The position numbers were made by a program, and so were the translations under genes. From Tremella fuciformis (lineage: Eukaryota; Basidiomycota; Tremellomycetes; Tremellales; Tremellaceae), in NCBI GenBank assembly GCA_032768795.1, contig CP136492.1, positions 2,294,001-2,358,000 of the forward strand: a DNA stretch of 64,000 nucleotides, in the 5' to 3' direction. This document shows, one piece after another, positions 1 through 9,585 of the stretch. The first letter of the stretch is position 1. Every line of letters begins with the position of its first letter. The notes under the pieces are model-generated. The model had not been told where the DNA came from. It was given only the letters and a program-made list of their open reading frames with translations, and ran no database searches.

Positions 1-1419
1 GAGGTCATTGGAGCGGGTGGTGGTGGTGTTGGCGGCGGTAGCTGCATCATGGGCGGGGGTGGAGACCAGTGAGAAGTCCTTGACGGTCCGGCTTGAGGTA
101 CAGGATCGAGTCCGCCATCCCCTAGCCAACCCGTGCCAGCGTCGCCCATCGGTTCCGGAGCAGGGGGAGGGAGCGGGCTCAGCCTACTCGTCGAGGTAGG
201 ATGCCCCGAACGGAGCCTCTTGTGTGCCAACGGTGACGAGATGGGCGAGGACGAAGAGCGAGCCCGACGTTTCTCTCTTCCCTTTCCCTTCCCTTTCTTC
301 CCAGAAGCCTTGACCGTGCCCGCTAGGTCGATGTTGGCGAGGCCAGCAGCCAAGGTCGTCGACGTGGACCGGGCTGCAGCGAGTCGGCCGGAGCGTCGGG
401 CGCCGGGCGTGACGGGCGAGGGAGACGTGCCGCGGGCGAAGGACACCTGACGGCGCCGTGCCGATGACGAGGGGCCAGGAGTTACCGTGCCGAACGAGCA
501 GGCCAGGGTGCCGCACGTTAAGCACTTCACTTTCTTGCCTTCCTCGACGATGCGACACGGGAGGTCGTCCGCGACACATGCCTCGCATCGCTCATCTCCC
601 TCCAGGACCCGGATTGGCCGTGAACCCGCTTGTTGCTGAATGTCAGAGGATACTAAACAGCTGACAATACTCACCCGGGCCCATGTCAGAGATCTGTTGT
701 ATCCCCGCTGTCCTCGGTCGGGGTAGTGGGAGCCTACTGATCAGTTTGGGCGAAGCTTGCAGACTTTACTCACCAAAGAATGAACGGTCCAATGGCTCTG
801 ACTCTGGGACCGGCAGTCCCCATCCTTTCTTCACATAGTATGCCTCCTCGGAGGCATTACGCGGGTCAAATCGCCGGCTAGGAGAAATCTCCTCCTCGGA
901 CAAGCTCGACGATGCCGGAGTGTCGGGCGCTAGCTCGTCCACATCAGCCTCTACATCCAACTCCTCCTCCCCCTCTTCCTGTGGGACATCTGCGGCGGGT
1001 GCCGCATCGCTGGGTAGCTCCGCAGCTTGTTCGTCGGGCGGTGGGATGACTCCGGCGGCGGGGAGTGGAACAGCCTCGTCGACTGTTGGGACGTCGGCAG
1101 TCGTGGCGGCTTGTGTGGGGGATGGGAAGGGGGTACCTTCGGGTTGGGCGGTGCCGGCACGAGATGGGGATGGGTTGGACATCGAGTCGACACTGACAGT
1201 CTCAAATCGAGAATCGGTTTCTGTGCAGAGTGTTACTGACCCGTCTGAGTCAGAAGATGCCTCGTCTATAGTTGCCGTAGGGGTTGTAGAAGAAGGATAG
1301 GACAGCGCGTTGTCTAGAGAACTGCTGTCGAAGAGGATGTAGGGAGATGGAGGGGGCGAGCTTGTGGTAAAGGTGGATGCGTCGAGTGTTCTTGGCCTCG
1401 AGAGGTGTAGCCAGGACAT
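1..1419 (-). CDS. Antisense six-cysteine protein gene of Ty3-I copy B (3' end outside window)
   Basis: This is a near-identical copy of the complete gene at 51032-52628, at a constant offset of 51209. Start ATG 1419-1417; exon 1 774-1419, intron 737-773 (37 nt), exon 2 675-736, intron 636-674 (39 nt), exon 3 from 635 leftwards beyond position 1. The visible part encodes the acidic Ser/Pro/Asp-rich N-terminal half and the Cys module. Only about the last 60 codons are missing. No inactivating change was found in the visible part. Just upstream (minus-strand sense) of its start, at 1445/1446, a copia element is inserted, which cuts the gene off from the 3'-LTR side where its promoter should lie. 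Function unknown; see the copy at 51032-52628. Confidence 0.75.
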
Positions 1420-1445
1420 AAGGCGTGAGTTGAGGTTGATGGTGG
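1..1445 (+). mobile_element. Ty3-I copy B, internal 3' region (left part of a split element)
   Basis: Collinear with 51210-52653 of the complete Ty3-I element. The remaining 3' internal region and 3' LTR of the same copy lie at 8493-9252 in opposite orientation. The pieces share the 5-bp sequence CCACC (reverse complement at 1441-1445, direct at 9248-9252), the target duplication made when a copia element jumped into this copy. The 5' part lies left of the window. Confidence 0.8.
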
Positions 1446-1485
1446 CGACGGAATCTTAGCTCTGAGGCAATGGGATTCCGGTCAC

Positions 1486-1577
1486 CTGTTGCCCGCTCAG
1501 CACTTGCTATGAGTGATGCATTCGGACTTACCTGTTGCCCGCTCAGCACTTGCTATGAGTGATGCATTTGGACTTAC
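1486..1577 (-). repeat. Two extra 46-bp intron-like units in copia LTR end
   Basis: On the minus strand, two consecutive 46-bp units (1532-1577 and 1486-1531), each beginning GTAAGT and ending CAACAG, precede the common GTGACCGG sequence. Other copies of this LTR have one unit (9485-9530, 10822-10867, 2869-2914) or none (15317-15588). Confidence 0.9.
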
Positions 1578-1588
1578 CTGTTGCCCGC

Positions 1589-2731
1589 TCAGCACTTGCT
1601 ATGAGTGATGAGGAGGGCAACCTGGATCTTGACGGCCTTGTCGAGTTTGGTGAGATGTGAGAGAAGGTGCTTGTCCTTGATGAATGGACTGGTGGCACCG
1701 CTGTCGATGATGATGGAGGTGGATGGGAGGTTGTCGTTGGCGTGTAGTGCAATCTCCGTCGCATAATAGCCTTCCTCCTTTGTCTCCCTCGACGAGCCTC
1801 TCTTGTTCTCACTCGATGAGTCGTCCCCTGACTCCATCTGCTCTCTTGCCTTCTTCGCTTGTCCTCCCTGCTTCCTTCCCTTGGCTGCTTCCCTGGCCGA
1901 CCTTTGCTCCTGGATGTGCTTCGGCACTCCAATCACTTTCCAGCACTCATCTGTGGAGTGCCTCCCCTGATCCGGATGGTGGATGCATCTCTTGCTTGCC
2001 GGTTTCTGCAGAGATTTGCTGAGCATCCCCATCTCGTTTACGCTCTCGCCCTTTTGTTGACGTCTGCGATGTTCATCGGCGACCCTATCGATAACCTCGT
2101 CGAGGTGGATCTTGTTCGACGAGGTCCCTGAGTAGAAGGTCGATGCGAGGAGGCCGTATGAGGACGGTAGGCGACGGATGGCGGCGTATGCGCCAATCTG
2201 GTTGGCGAATTGCTCAAGGGTGAGCTTGGAAGTGATGGCGGAGGAGGTGATTTCGGCCAGTTGCGACCGGATAGCTGTGAGATGAGGTTCGGGGTCCTCA
2301 TTCTCTGGGATGGTCTCGCCAAATATCGATGACCATAATTCGGCTAGGCGAGATCCGTTGTCGGCCCCATATGTGGTGACCAGATGATCGTAGAGCCCCT
2401 TCGGTTGAGGATTCTCGAAGTCGATCAGGTTCGAGGGAAGCTTGTTTTGGACAGTCTCTGTCAGACTGCCGTAGAGAGTGGAGAGGGCGGTGGACTGCTC
2501 CTTCTCATGCTCGTATAGAGCAACTGCTCTCTTTGATGTCTCGGCTGCTGTCGCCGGACTTGACACTGGATATCGAGCCTCGACGAGTGCCCGAATCGCT
2601 GACGCGTCCTTGGTGATGTGGGGTACGAGACCGGCGGATCCGAGGACGACTCGAATCTCGCGCACCCACTGGGCGTAGTTGTCGCGCCCGTTGAGCTTGC
2701 GCTCCTCTTTCACCGTCTGCACAGATGGCAT
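1589..2731 (-). pseudogene. Truncated copia gag-protease ORF
   Basis: 380-codon open frame corresponding to the first about 370 residues of the intact Gag-Pol at 11005-15297. It includes the Gag region, the Cys/His segment and the aspartic protease D-S-G motif, then runs into LTR sequence and stops there. It could make Gag and part of the protease but no replication enzymes. ATG context and leader are the same as in the intact copy. Confidence 0.8.
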
Positions 2732-2828
2732 GACGGAGGACCACTTTGAGGCTGGCGGTGCGTAGGCAAGGTCGACGAGTTTGTTGACGCGTTCTATCTA
2801 CCGCGACTTGTCGAACGAGACGTTACCA

Positions 2829-3146
2829 CGACGGAATCTTAGCTCTGAGGCAATGGGATTCCGGTCACCTGTTGCCCGCTCAGCACTTGCTATGAGTGAT
2901 GCATTTGGACTTACCTGTTGCCCGCTCAGCACTTGCTATGAGTGATGAGGAGGGCAACAGGCGGCGGCATTCTACAAGGTCGTCGAGGGTGTCGGCGTTA
3001 TATGCGGAGTTATCGTTGTGGCAGCTTCCCCTGCCTCGTCGAGGATGAACCTCGTCGAGGCACAACCTCGTCGAGGATGTGTGTGCCTCGACGAGGCTAC
3101 TCGAGGCTGAGTCAAGCTCATGTGAGCGTACTACCTATTTCCGTCG
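2829..3146 (-). repeat. Ty1-I copia LTR (5' LTR of the truncated copy)
   Basis: 318 bp, ends CGACGGAA / TTCCGTCG in inverted repeat. It is followed on the minus strand by TGGTAACG, a plausible primer-binding site beginning TGG. At two diagnostic places it matches the 15317-15588 LTR rather than the 9253-9570 LTR, which supports exchange of flanks. Confidence 0.88.
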
Positions 3147-3308
3147 AGAACAACAATTGGGAGAACACTACGGAACATATCGCGCGCCCAGTCTTCCTAA
3201 GTATCCGTCGTCCCTCGGTGAGCTCGGCGAGTGATGCGTTGAATCAACGAGTCCGAGCTCCGTCTCCCCATGTGGCTTCCATGTGCTCTCACCACGTCCG
3301 TCGTGACA
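3147..3308 (-). repeat. LTR-Y fragment (left half, split by inversion)
   Basis: Matches the inner-to-outer part of the solo LTR at 16653-17156 and ends TGTCACGACG at its outer edge (minus-strand sense). The missing half is at 15589-15955. The adjacent CCAAG (3309-3313) is the reverse complement of CTTGG at 15956-15960, the target duplication of this LTR. Confidence 0.8.
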
Positions 3309-3665
3309 CCAAGCCATCTTGTAGTCATTTCTTAAAGCCTTAAGCCCACAGACTACGCTCAGTCTGGCATGGTCAAAGCTTGCATACCTGCTTGTCCACC
3401 TGTGTTCAGGCTATGCTCTGAGAGGTTTTATGGGGGTGGAATCCTGACACCACATGATGTTGATATCTTAAGAATATGCATGCTGATCAGTTGCAGATTT
3501 GCCTAGCAACAAACTGTGGTCAAATAATTTTAGAATGTGAAAATTCAGGAAACGGATTTCTTGGTATTGGTAGTCCAGACTCTTCAGTGGCAACCAAGAG
3601 AATTGGCTTTGACAATGCGACTATTTTGCCACTTCATCCTGTTCTTAGAAGACACTGAGTAGGAG
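3309..3665. other. CpG-poor intergenic stretch
   Basis: No gene, RNA or repeat recognised. The base composition changes at 3308 from GC-rich LTR sequence to AT-richer, CpG-poor sequence, which continues through the orphan gene that follows. The short ORF at 3476-3658 has no recognisable features. Confidence 0.5.
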
Positions 3666-3666
3666 C

Positions 3667-3673
3667 TATAAAA
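3667..3673 (+). promoter_or_regulatory. TATA box of orphan gene A
   Basis: TATAAAA about 55 nt upstream of the ATG at 3728, a normal distance for a TATA-driven fungal promoter with a short leader. Similar boxes precede the other two orphan ORFs. Confidence 0.55.
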
Positions 3674-3727
3674 TCAGACTGGGACATACTTGGACAGTTC
3701 TCCTGCAACAACAATTGTCTATCCTCA

Positions 3728-4699
3728 ATGACAGACATGTCAAGACCACCAAGCAGAGAAGCAGCAGAGGAGTTGGCCAACATAGCCATGGGTGGTACAT
3801 CACTCATAGAGCAGAATCAAGCCAATCCTCATGACACTCAGGAGTGGAAGCAGAGATTGTTGGGCTACACAAACACATGTGATGTAGCGAGTGCAGAACA
3901 AGATGATCAGGGGCATCAAGCAGAAAATACTTTGCATTCTGATCCTAAGGCATTCAGTTTTCCTCAAGAGTCACAAGAAAGGCAAGATGAGTTGCGTTGG
4001 GAAGATTTTGTTCTCAATACCCAGCTAAGCTTCACAGTGAATTTGGCAATGAACCCCCACACTGAGGATATGAAAAGAATGCTGAGAAATGGAAGCCAAT
4101 CAGCAAACCGCCAACTGCGTGGGTTGTGTGAAAAGCTTTTTGCCATTACTGGACTCAATATACATGTTCCTGGCCCAATCATAAGGGGCTCTCTCACCAC
4201 GATGTCCAGTGCAGAACTTCCCTCTTTGTCGTATGCTGAGGTGGGACTGGATGGTCTAAAAAGCCATTGTCAAGACCTTGATACCCGCTTTTCTATCATC
4301 TCCGGCCAGCACTTTGTGCTCCCAACAGGTGATTACCGCACCACAGATGTGAACATTGAGAGAGACTCCACCTGTCCATCGTCCAAGATTGTCAGGACCT
4401 CTAGCAGTCAATGGGTTTACTCGCTGGGTGATGCATCAGGACCCTACCCGCTGATTGCAGAAGTTGCAAGAGAACAGGGCCTCGGCACATGTGACATAAT
4501 AGGAGATGCAATGGCTGTATTCATGGTCTTTGCCGGGCACTGCAAAGCTGTCCATGGCTGCTGCCCCAACAATTATCTTAAGATTTCAGGAGAGCCGGAA
4601 ATGACCTTTCTCAACTGTAGTAATCTAAGAACGACTCTAGTAGTAGAGACACAGCCACAGCATCAAGATGATTCTCAAGATCATTGTCGTCCCTCGTGA
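3728..4699 (+). CDS. Orphan protein A, 323 aa, function unknown
   Basis: Single open frame from ATG 3728 to TGA 4697-4699. I do not recognise the protein. It is polar, rich in Ser, Gln, Asp and Thr in the first 100 residues, with a better-ordered, Cys-containing second half (a Cys-Cys pair around residue 277) and a Gln/Asp/His-rich tail. No signal peptide or membrane helix is evident. Its CpG-poor composition contrasts with the GC-rich host genes. A possible small terminal intron cannot be excluded: another frame near 4670-4767 reads in a protein-like way before stopping. The gene lies inside the segment inferred to have been inverted (3147-9252). Orphan genes B (28494-29393) and C (55842-56531) share its style (single exon, TATA box, CpG-poor) but no clear sequence similarity. 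Confidence 0.55.
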   Translation: MTDMSRPPSREAAEELANIAMGGTSLIEQNQANPHDTQEWKQRLLGYTNTCDVASAEQDDQGHQAENTLHSDPKAFSFPQESQERQDELRWEDFVLNTQLSFTVNLAMNPHTEDMKRMLRNGSQSANRQLRGLCEKLFAITGLNIHVPGPIIRGSLTTMSSAELPSLSYAEVGLDGLKSHCQDLDTRFSIISGQHFVLPTGDYRTTDVNIERDSTCPSSKIVRTSSSQWVYSLGDASGPYPLIAEVAREQGLGTCDIIGDAMAVFMVFAGHCKAVHGCCPNNYLKISGEPEMTFLNCSNLRTTLVVETQPQHQDDSQDHCRPS

Positions 4700-5069
4700 C
4701 ACATATGACAAGTATGGTCTCCATGCCAGCATTGCGAATCCAGCGCTGTCACCAGGGGTATCGAAGTGACAATATGGAGGACAAACTGGAAGGGCGTGGT
4801 GTGAACCACCAAGACAAAAGATGATTACAGCTTTGTTCTGCTTACTAGAACATGCAACTCAGCCATATAAGTAATTCACTTGTGACATTCACACAAAACA
4901 CCTGCCTGCTCTGTTTATGTTTCTGCCACATGATATTCAATCCTTTTTGAACCCATGCCTCACACTACCTCATACAAAACGCAACCGCATCGGTGATTGA
5001 CACCACGAAGTTGCCAACTGGTTTGCCGGGGAGGCTAAGGTTGAGGAGCCTGGATGATGCAAGCCGTAG
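4700..5069. other. Intergenic, nothing recognised
   Basis: AT-rich, CpG-poor sequence after orphan gene A. No coding frame, tRNA or repeat could be supported. Confidence 0.45.
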
Positions 5070-5235
5070 AAGACCTGTTGCCTGCTCAGCACTTGCAATG
5101 AGTGACAAGGAGCAACAGAAGGCGACATTCTATAAGGCCACTGAGAGACGGTGTTATGTGCCAAGTTTTACAGAGCTGAGCTTGTGGCATTGTTGTGGTT
5201 TTGTAAACTTGTTGTGGTAGCTTGCTGCAAGTTGA
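5070..5235 (-). repeat. Decayed Ty1-I copia LTR fragment
   Basis: Contains a diverged version of the LTR palindrome region (CCTGTTGCC ... GAGCAACAG, 5078-5125) followed by a diverged copy of the stretch that in intact LTRs reads from the CATTCTACAAGG segment to the GTTGTGGCAGCTT segment. Many differences are C to T or G to A. Ends not defined. Confidence 0.55.
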
Positions 5236-5351
5236 GGTTGCCCAGAGATGTGAGCATATCCTCCTAAGCCCAACGTAAACCCAACAGAAAGAGCACTGAA
5301 GCATGATCTCCAATCAATGTCTGGCCTGTTGACCGTAAAAACATGGTCTGA

Positions 5352-6603
5352 CAAAATCTGGAGCTATTTAGCTCTATAGATCCGGTCACCTGTTGTCCAC
5401 TCAGCACTTGTGAGTGCTGAAGAGGGCAACAGGCAAGCGGCATTTGATAAGGTCGTCAAGAGTGTTGGAGTCATAGACAGAGGTAATGTTGGTGGCTGTT
5501 ACGATCCGGCCACCGTTGCTACCCATACAGGCCCCCGACCGTCCGCCACCCGGATCGCAACACCCCAAGCTGGAATACCGGAAGGGTTCACTCTCCAAGC
5601 TGGAATACCGGAAGGGTTTGCTCTCCAAGCTGGAACACTGGAAGGGTTTACCGCCAGGTGACGCCAGGTGGAATCAGGGAATGCCAGGTGACGCCAGGTG
5701 AAGTCAGGTGACGCCAGGTGACCCCGAGTGGAACTAGGAACCCAGGCCGGCCCGTACTGGCGCCAAGGTGGCACCAGCCCGGAGTCAGGTGGAGTGAGTG
5801 GCAACTCCAGGTGAAGGAGTTGCGCACACGGATTTGCCACCCAGCCCGTAGATTGGACGGTCACGTGATGCAGGAAAGTGACTTGAGGGCTCCGAGCGAG
5901 GTTGAGACACCCTCTCAACCGTCACTGTTCGCAGCCACCAGCACCGCCGTCGTCACAAGCCGTTGCCCGTCGTCGATCGCCTGGAGAAACAGGATGAGAG
6001 AGAGAAGGAGGGAGGCAGAGGAGAACAGGACATTCGAGATAGAGATACGGACTCTACATACACTAGTATCTCAGACTGCCCGCCCGCCCACGGCAGGCCG
6101 GAATGCAGTCTTGCCCCAAACCTACGCAACAACAGCAACGGCGAGAGACGAAGAGAGGGGCCATATATAAGGAGCCTACTTCTTGATCCTTCTCCCCAAG
6201 GATCAATCTATCGCAAGTTACACCTAGTCTTAGAGCCTTGCACCAAGCCCCTCTTCGCTCGCTTCGTCTTTACCTTCGCTCGCCACGACGCCTATCTCCG
6301 TGGGATCCTTCGAGCACTTCGACCATCGACATCCACACCGTGGCCTTCGTGTATTGTCGACTCTACTACCCCGTCCGACCAAGCCACAGGTTCAGTGGTT
6401 GTACCCCCTTCGCCTTCGGTGCAACCCGAGCTTGCCACATTACGACTACCGCCGTCTACTCGTCGCCGGACCTCAAGGCTGCCGGGTTCGAGTCGTAACA
6501 GTGGCAGCTTCTCTGACTCATCAAGGATAACCCTCATCAAGGGTGTGTTTCTTGACAGAATGACCTGAGGATGGCTCAAGCTTGTGTGAGTGCACCTCCT
6601 ATG
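5352..6603 (-). repeat. Decayed Ty1-I copia LTR, split by a solo LTR
   Basis: 5352-5496 and 6506-6603 together align with one copia LTR (palindrome segment, GGTCGTCAAG segment, then GTGGC | AGCTTCTCTGACTCATCAAGG). The break at GTGGC is exactly where the LTR-X solo LTR sits, and GTGGC is duplicated. The copy has many CpG to TpG/CpA changes, for example CCTCGTCGAGG-type motifs reduced to CTCATCAAGG. It is therefore much older than the copia copies at 1446 and 9253. Confidence 0.75.
5497..6500 (+). repeat. Solo LTR-X, 1004 bp, with GTGGC target duplication
   Basis: Begins TGTTACGA and ends TCGTAACA (perfect 8-bp terminal inverted repeat) and is flanked by GTGGC at 5492-5496 and 6501-6505. It contains tandem short repeats near its start (AGCTGGAATACCGGAAGGGTT-like units 5570-5650; GCCAGGTGA-like units 5655-5725) and a TATATAA box at 6163-6169. 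No internal coding region is present, so it arose by LTR-LTR recombination. A second, partly deleted copy spans 45176-45362 plus 53415-53922. Confidence 0.9.
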
Positions 6604-6906
6604 TCCTTTGAGATGTGGTAGCGTATTCAAGGACATCTCCCCCTATCCTGCTGAGATTATAAGAGGTGTTGGTTGATGCTGAGACAAGAGAGCAATGTGC
6701 TGGGTGGCTTGGGCTTAGAACAAATTTTCATTGTGATCAAGAATCACCCTTCATGGAATTAACAACCCAAGTTTGCAGGTCTGAGGAGTTGGGTTGAGCT
6801 GCTTGCCTGGGATCTCACAGTTTGATCTGTTCTGTTGCCTGCTGTTGCCTTCCATGCTTTGCTGTGACACAACAGAGGGTGGTGTCAGAGCCCAGACATG
6901 CCCTTG
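6604..6906. other. Intergenic, CpG-poor
   Basis: No gene recognised between the decayed copia LTR and the Ty3-I LTR at 6907. Composition is TG/CA-rich, as in other old repeat remnants here. Confidence 0.45.
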
Positions 6907-7341
6907 TGTCACGATGCTGCGCTCTCCCGTTGGCAGAGGCCCTCTCGCACAATATCAGAGTCAAGGATAAAGGATAAAGGGGTAGAAACGAGGTTGTCGA
7001 GGTAGGATCCTCGTCGAGGTTGGATCCTCGTCGAGGTTACAAGGTCGTCGAGGTAACAAGGTCGTCGAGGATACAGCGTGAGTGCGACTCAGCCACGCTG
7101 CGTGCCACGGAGAGAGTGAGATCGTCAATGATGATCCATGAGACTCAATCAGAGAGTGCTGAAGAACTACGACGGGCGCCCGGGGCATCCTATATGACTC
7201 TGCGCCTGCTTCCCGTCGTCGCGCGTTCATCCAACGTCTACTCCCTCGTCGAGGTTCTCCAGCCCGAGGTAGGTCACGTGTCGGGCACGTGAGAGGTGTC
7301 GGTCACGTGCGTAGGTCGTTGAGGGCGTGGCCGTCGTGACA
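6907..7341 (-). repeat. Ty3-I LTR (copy C)
   Basis: 435 bp, same ends and length as the LTRs at 45363-45797 and 52975-53409, with a few substitutions. Contains the CCTCGACGAGG-type repeats and CACGTG boxes of this family. Confidence 0.88.
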
Positions 7342-7675
7342 CTCTGCCCACCTTTGAAGTCGAGCTCCTGCGAGACACGCGCTATCTCCATCCACTCCAG
7401 CCTTCTCCCTCGTCCTCGTCGAACACACCCGCATTGCCGATCCAAGAGTCGAGACAGCAGTCGAATGACGTCGCCTGTAACGGAAGCGAAACTCTGGCGA
7501 CAAGTCGTCGAGCGGTCGTCAAGGAAACGGAGAAAGGACTGCCAATCCGTCGTCGAGGTAGCCTCGTGTTGCTCGAGGGCGTCGCCATGTCGCGGGGTGC
7601 TCGAAAACGACATAAACAGAGGGGGGAGAGGGCGTCAGCGCTCTCATCCCCACCATCAACCTCAACTCACGCCTC

Positions 7676-8492
7676 ATGCCCTGGCTACACCTCTCAAGCC
7701 CAAGAACACTCGACGCATCCACCTTTACCACAAGCTCGCCCCGTCCATCTCCTTACATCCTCTTCGACAGCAGTTCTCTAGACAACGCGCTGTCCTATCC
7801 GTCTTCTACAACCCCTACGGCAACTATAGACGAGGCATCTTCTGACTCAGACGGGTCAGTAACACTCTGCACAGAAACCGATTCTCGATTTGAGACTGTC
7901 AGTGTCGACTCGATGTCCAACCCATCCTCATCTCGTGCCGGCACCGCCCAACCCGAAGGCACCCCCTTCCCATCCCCCACGCAAGCCGCCTCGACTGCCG
8001 ACATCCCAACAGTCGACGAGGCTGTTCCACTCCCCGCCGTCGGAGCCATCCCACCGCCCGACGAACAAGCTGCGGAGCTACTCAGCGATGCGCCTGCCGC
8101 GGCTGTCCCACAGGAAGAGGGGGAGGAGGAGTTGGATGTAGAGGCTGGTGTGGACGAGCTAGCGCCCGACACTCCAGCATCGTCGAGCTTGTCCGAGGAG
8201 GAGATTCCTCCTAGCCGGCGATTTGACCCGCGTAATGCCTCCGAGGAGGCATACTATGTGAAGGAAGGATGGGGACTGCCGGTCCCAGAGTCAGAGCCAT
8301 TGGACCGTTCGTTCTTTGGTGAGTCAAGTCTGCAAGTTTCGCCCAAACTGATCAGTAGGCTCCCACTACCCCGACCGAGGACAGCGGGGATACAACTGAT
8401 CTCTGACATGGGCCCGGGTGAGTATTGTCAGCTGTTTAGTATCCTCTGACATTCAGCAACAAGCGGGTTCACGGCCAATCCGGGTCCTGGAG
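7676..8492 (+). pseudogene. Antisense six-cysteine gene of Ty3-I copy C, broken
   Basis: Same gene as 51032-52628: exon 1 7676-8318, intron 8319-8355, exon 2 8356-8417, intron 8418-8456, start of exon 3 8457-8492. Two lesions inactivate it. Exon 2 carries an in-frame TGA at 8397-8399 where the intact copy has AGA, and exon 3 is cut off before the Cys module by insertion of Ty3-I copy B at 8493. Splice sites and splice phases are conserved, which supports the exon model of the intact copy. Confidence 0.8.
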
Positions 8493-9252
8493 TGTCACGA
8501 TGCTGCGCTCTCCCGTTGGCAGAGGCCCTCTCGCACAATATCAGAGTCAAGAATAAAGGATAAAGGGGTAGAAACGAGGATGTCGAGGTAGGATCCTCGT
8601 CGAGGTTGGATCCTCGTCGAGGTTACAAGGTCGTCGAGGTAACAAGGTCGTCGAGGATACAGCGTGAGTGCGACTCAGCCACGCTGCGTGCCACGGAGAG
8701 AGTGAGATCGTCAATGGTGATCCATGAGACTCAATCAGAGAGTGCTGAAGAACTACGACGGGCGCCCGGGGCATCCTATATGACTCTGCGCCTGCTTCCC
8801 GTTGTCGCGCGTTCATCCAACGTCTACTCCCTCGTCGAGGTTCTCCGGCCCGAGGTAGGTCACGTGTCGGCCACGTGAGAGGTGTCGGTCACGTGCGTAG
8901 GTCGTCGAGGGCGTGGCCGTCGTGACACTCTGCCCACCTTTGAAGTCAAGCTCCTGCGAGACACGCGCTATCTCCATCCACTCCAGCCTTCATCCTCGTC
9001 CTCGTCCTCGTCCTCGTCGAGCACACCCGCATTGCCGATCCATGAGTCGAGATAGCAGTCGAATGACGTCGCTTGTAACGGGAGCGAAACTCTGGCGACA
9101 AGTCGTCGAGCGGTCGTCAAGGAAACGGTGAAAGGACTGCCAATCCGTCGTCGAGGTAGCCTCGTGTTGCTCGAGGGCGTCGCCATGTCGCGGGATGCTC
9201 GAAAACGACATAAACAGAGGGGGGAGAGGGCGTCAGCGCTCTCATCCCCACC
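8493..9252 (-). mobile_element. Ty3-I copy B, 3' LTR and adjacent internal region
   Basis: LTR 8493-8927 (435 bp) followed by the internal segment that matches 52649-52974 in reverse, broken at 9252 by the copia element. Its continuation is 1-1445 in the opposite orientation. It carries a short CTCGTC-type triplet expansion near 8995-9017. Confidence 0.82.
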
Positions 9253-9570
9253 CGACGGAAATAGGTAGTACGCTCACATGAGCTTGACTCAGCCTCGAGT
9301 AGCCTCGTCGAGGCACACACATCCTCGACGAGGTTGTGCCTCGACGAGTCTCATCCTCGACGAGGCAGGGGAAGCTGCCACAACGATAACTCCGCATATA
9401 ACGCCGACTCCCTCGACGACCTTGTAGAATGCCGCCGCCTGTTGCCCTCCTCATCACTCATAGCAAGTGCTGAGCGGGCAACAGGTAAGTCCGAATGCAT
9501 CACTCATAGCAAGTGCTGAGCGGGCAACAGGTGACCGGAATCCCATTGCCTCAGAGCTAAGATTCCGTCG
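9253..9570 (+). repeat. Ty1-I 5' LTR
   Basis: 318 bp, ends CGACGGAA / TTCCGTCG instead of the usual TG / CA. Contains CCTCGACGAGG-type palindromes, a CATATAA box near 9400, a 10-bp inverted repeat CCTGTTGCCC / GGGCAACAGG around a loop, and one 46-bp intron-like unit at 9485-9530. Confidence 0.88.
9485..9530 (+). repeat. 46-bp intron-like LTR unit
   Basis: Begins GTAAGT and ends CAACAG. The preceding bases are also CAACAG, so removal by splicing or by slippage gives exactly the sequence found in the 3' LTR. The size is within the range of host introns in this window. Confidence 0.85.
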
Positions 9571-9585
9571 TGGTAACGTCTCGTT
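9571..9585 (+). other. Putative primer-binding site of Ty1-I
   Basis: TGGTAACGTCTCG lies immediately after the LTR. TGG at this position is what pairing with a tRNA 3' CCA requires. The tRNA was not identified. Confidence 0.5.

Larger units (their letters stand above)
1446..3146 (-). mobile_element. Ty1-I copia, internally deleted copy (LTR - leader - gag - LTR end)
   Basis: Read on the minus strand: full LTR 3146-2829, leader, gag start (ATG 2731), then an abrupt join near 1600 from the protease region directly to the last third of an LTR ending at 1446. Integrase, reverse transcriptase and RNase H are missing, so it is non-autonomous. The same deletion junction occurs in the element at 9253-15588 (near 10780), so one copy derives from the other. 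Its flanks do not match each other: GGTGG on the left, AGAAC on the right. Each matches a flank of the other copia copy. Confidence 0.85.
6907..8492 (-). mobile_element. Ty3-I copy C, 3' end, interrupted by copy B
   Basis: LTR 6907-7341 (435 bp, TGTCACGA ... TCGTGACA) followed by the internal 3' region that matches, in reverse, 51800-52974 of the complete element. It stops at 8492, where the 3' LTR of copy B begins. Copy B therefore jumped into copy C's antisense gene (host bases ...GGTCCTGGAG). The other end of copy C is outside the window. Confidence 0.8.
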
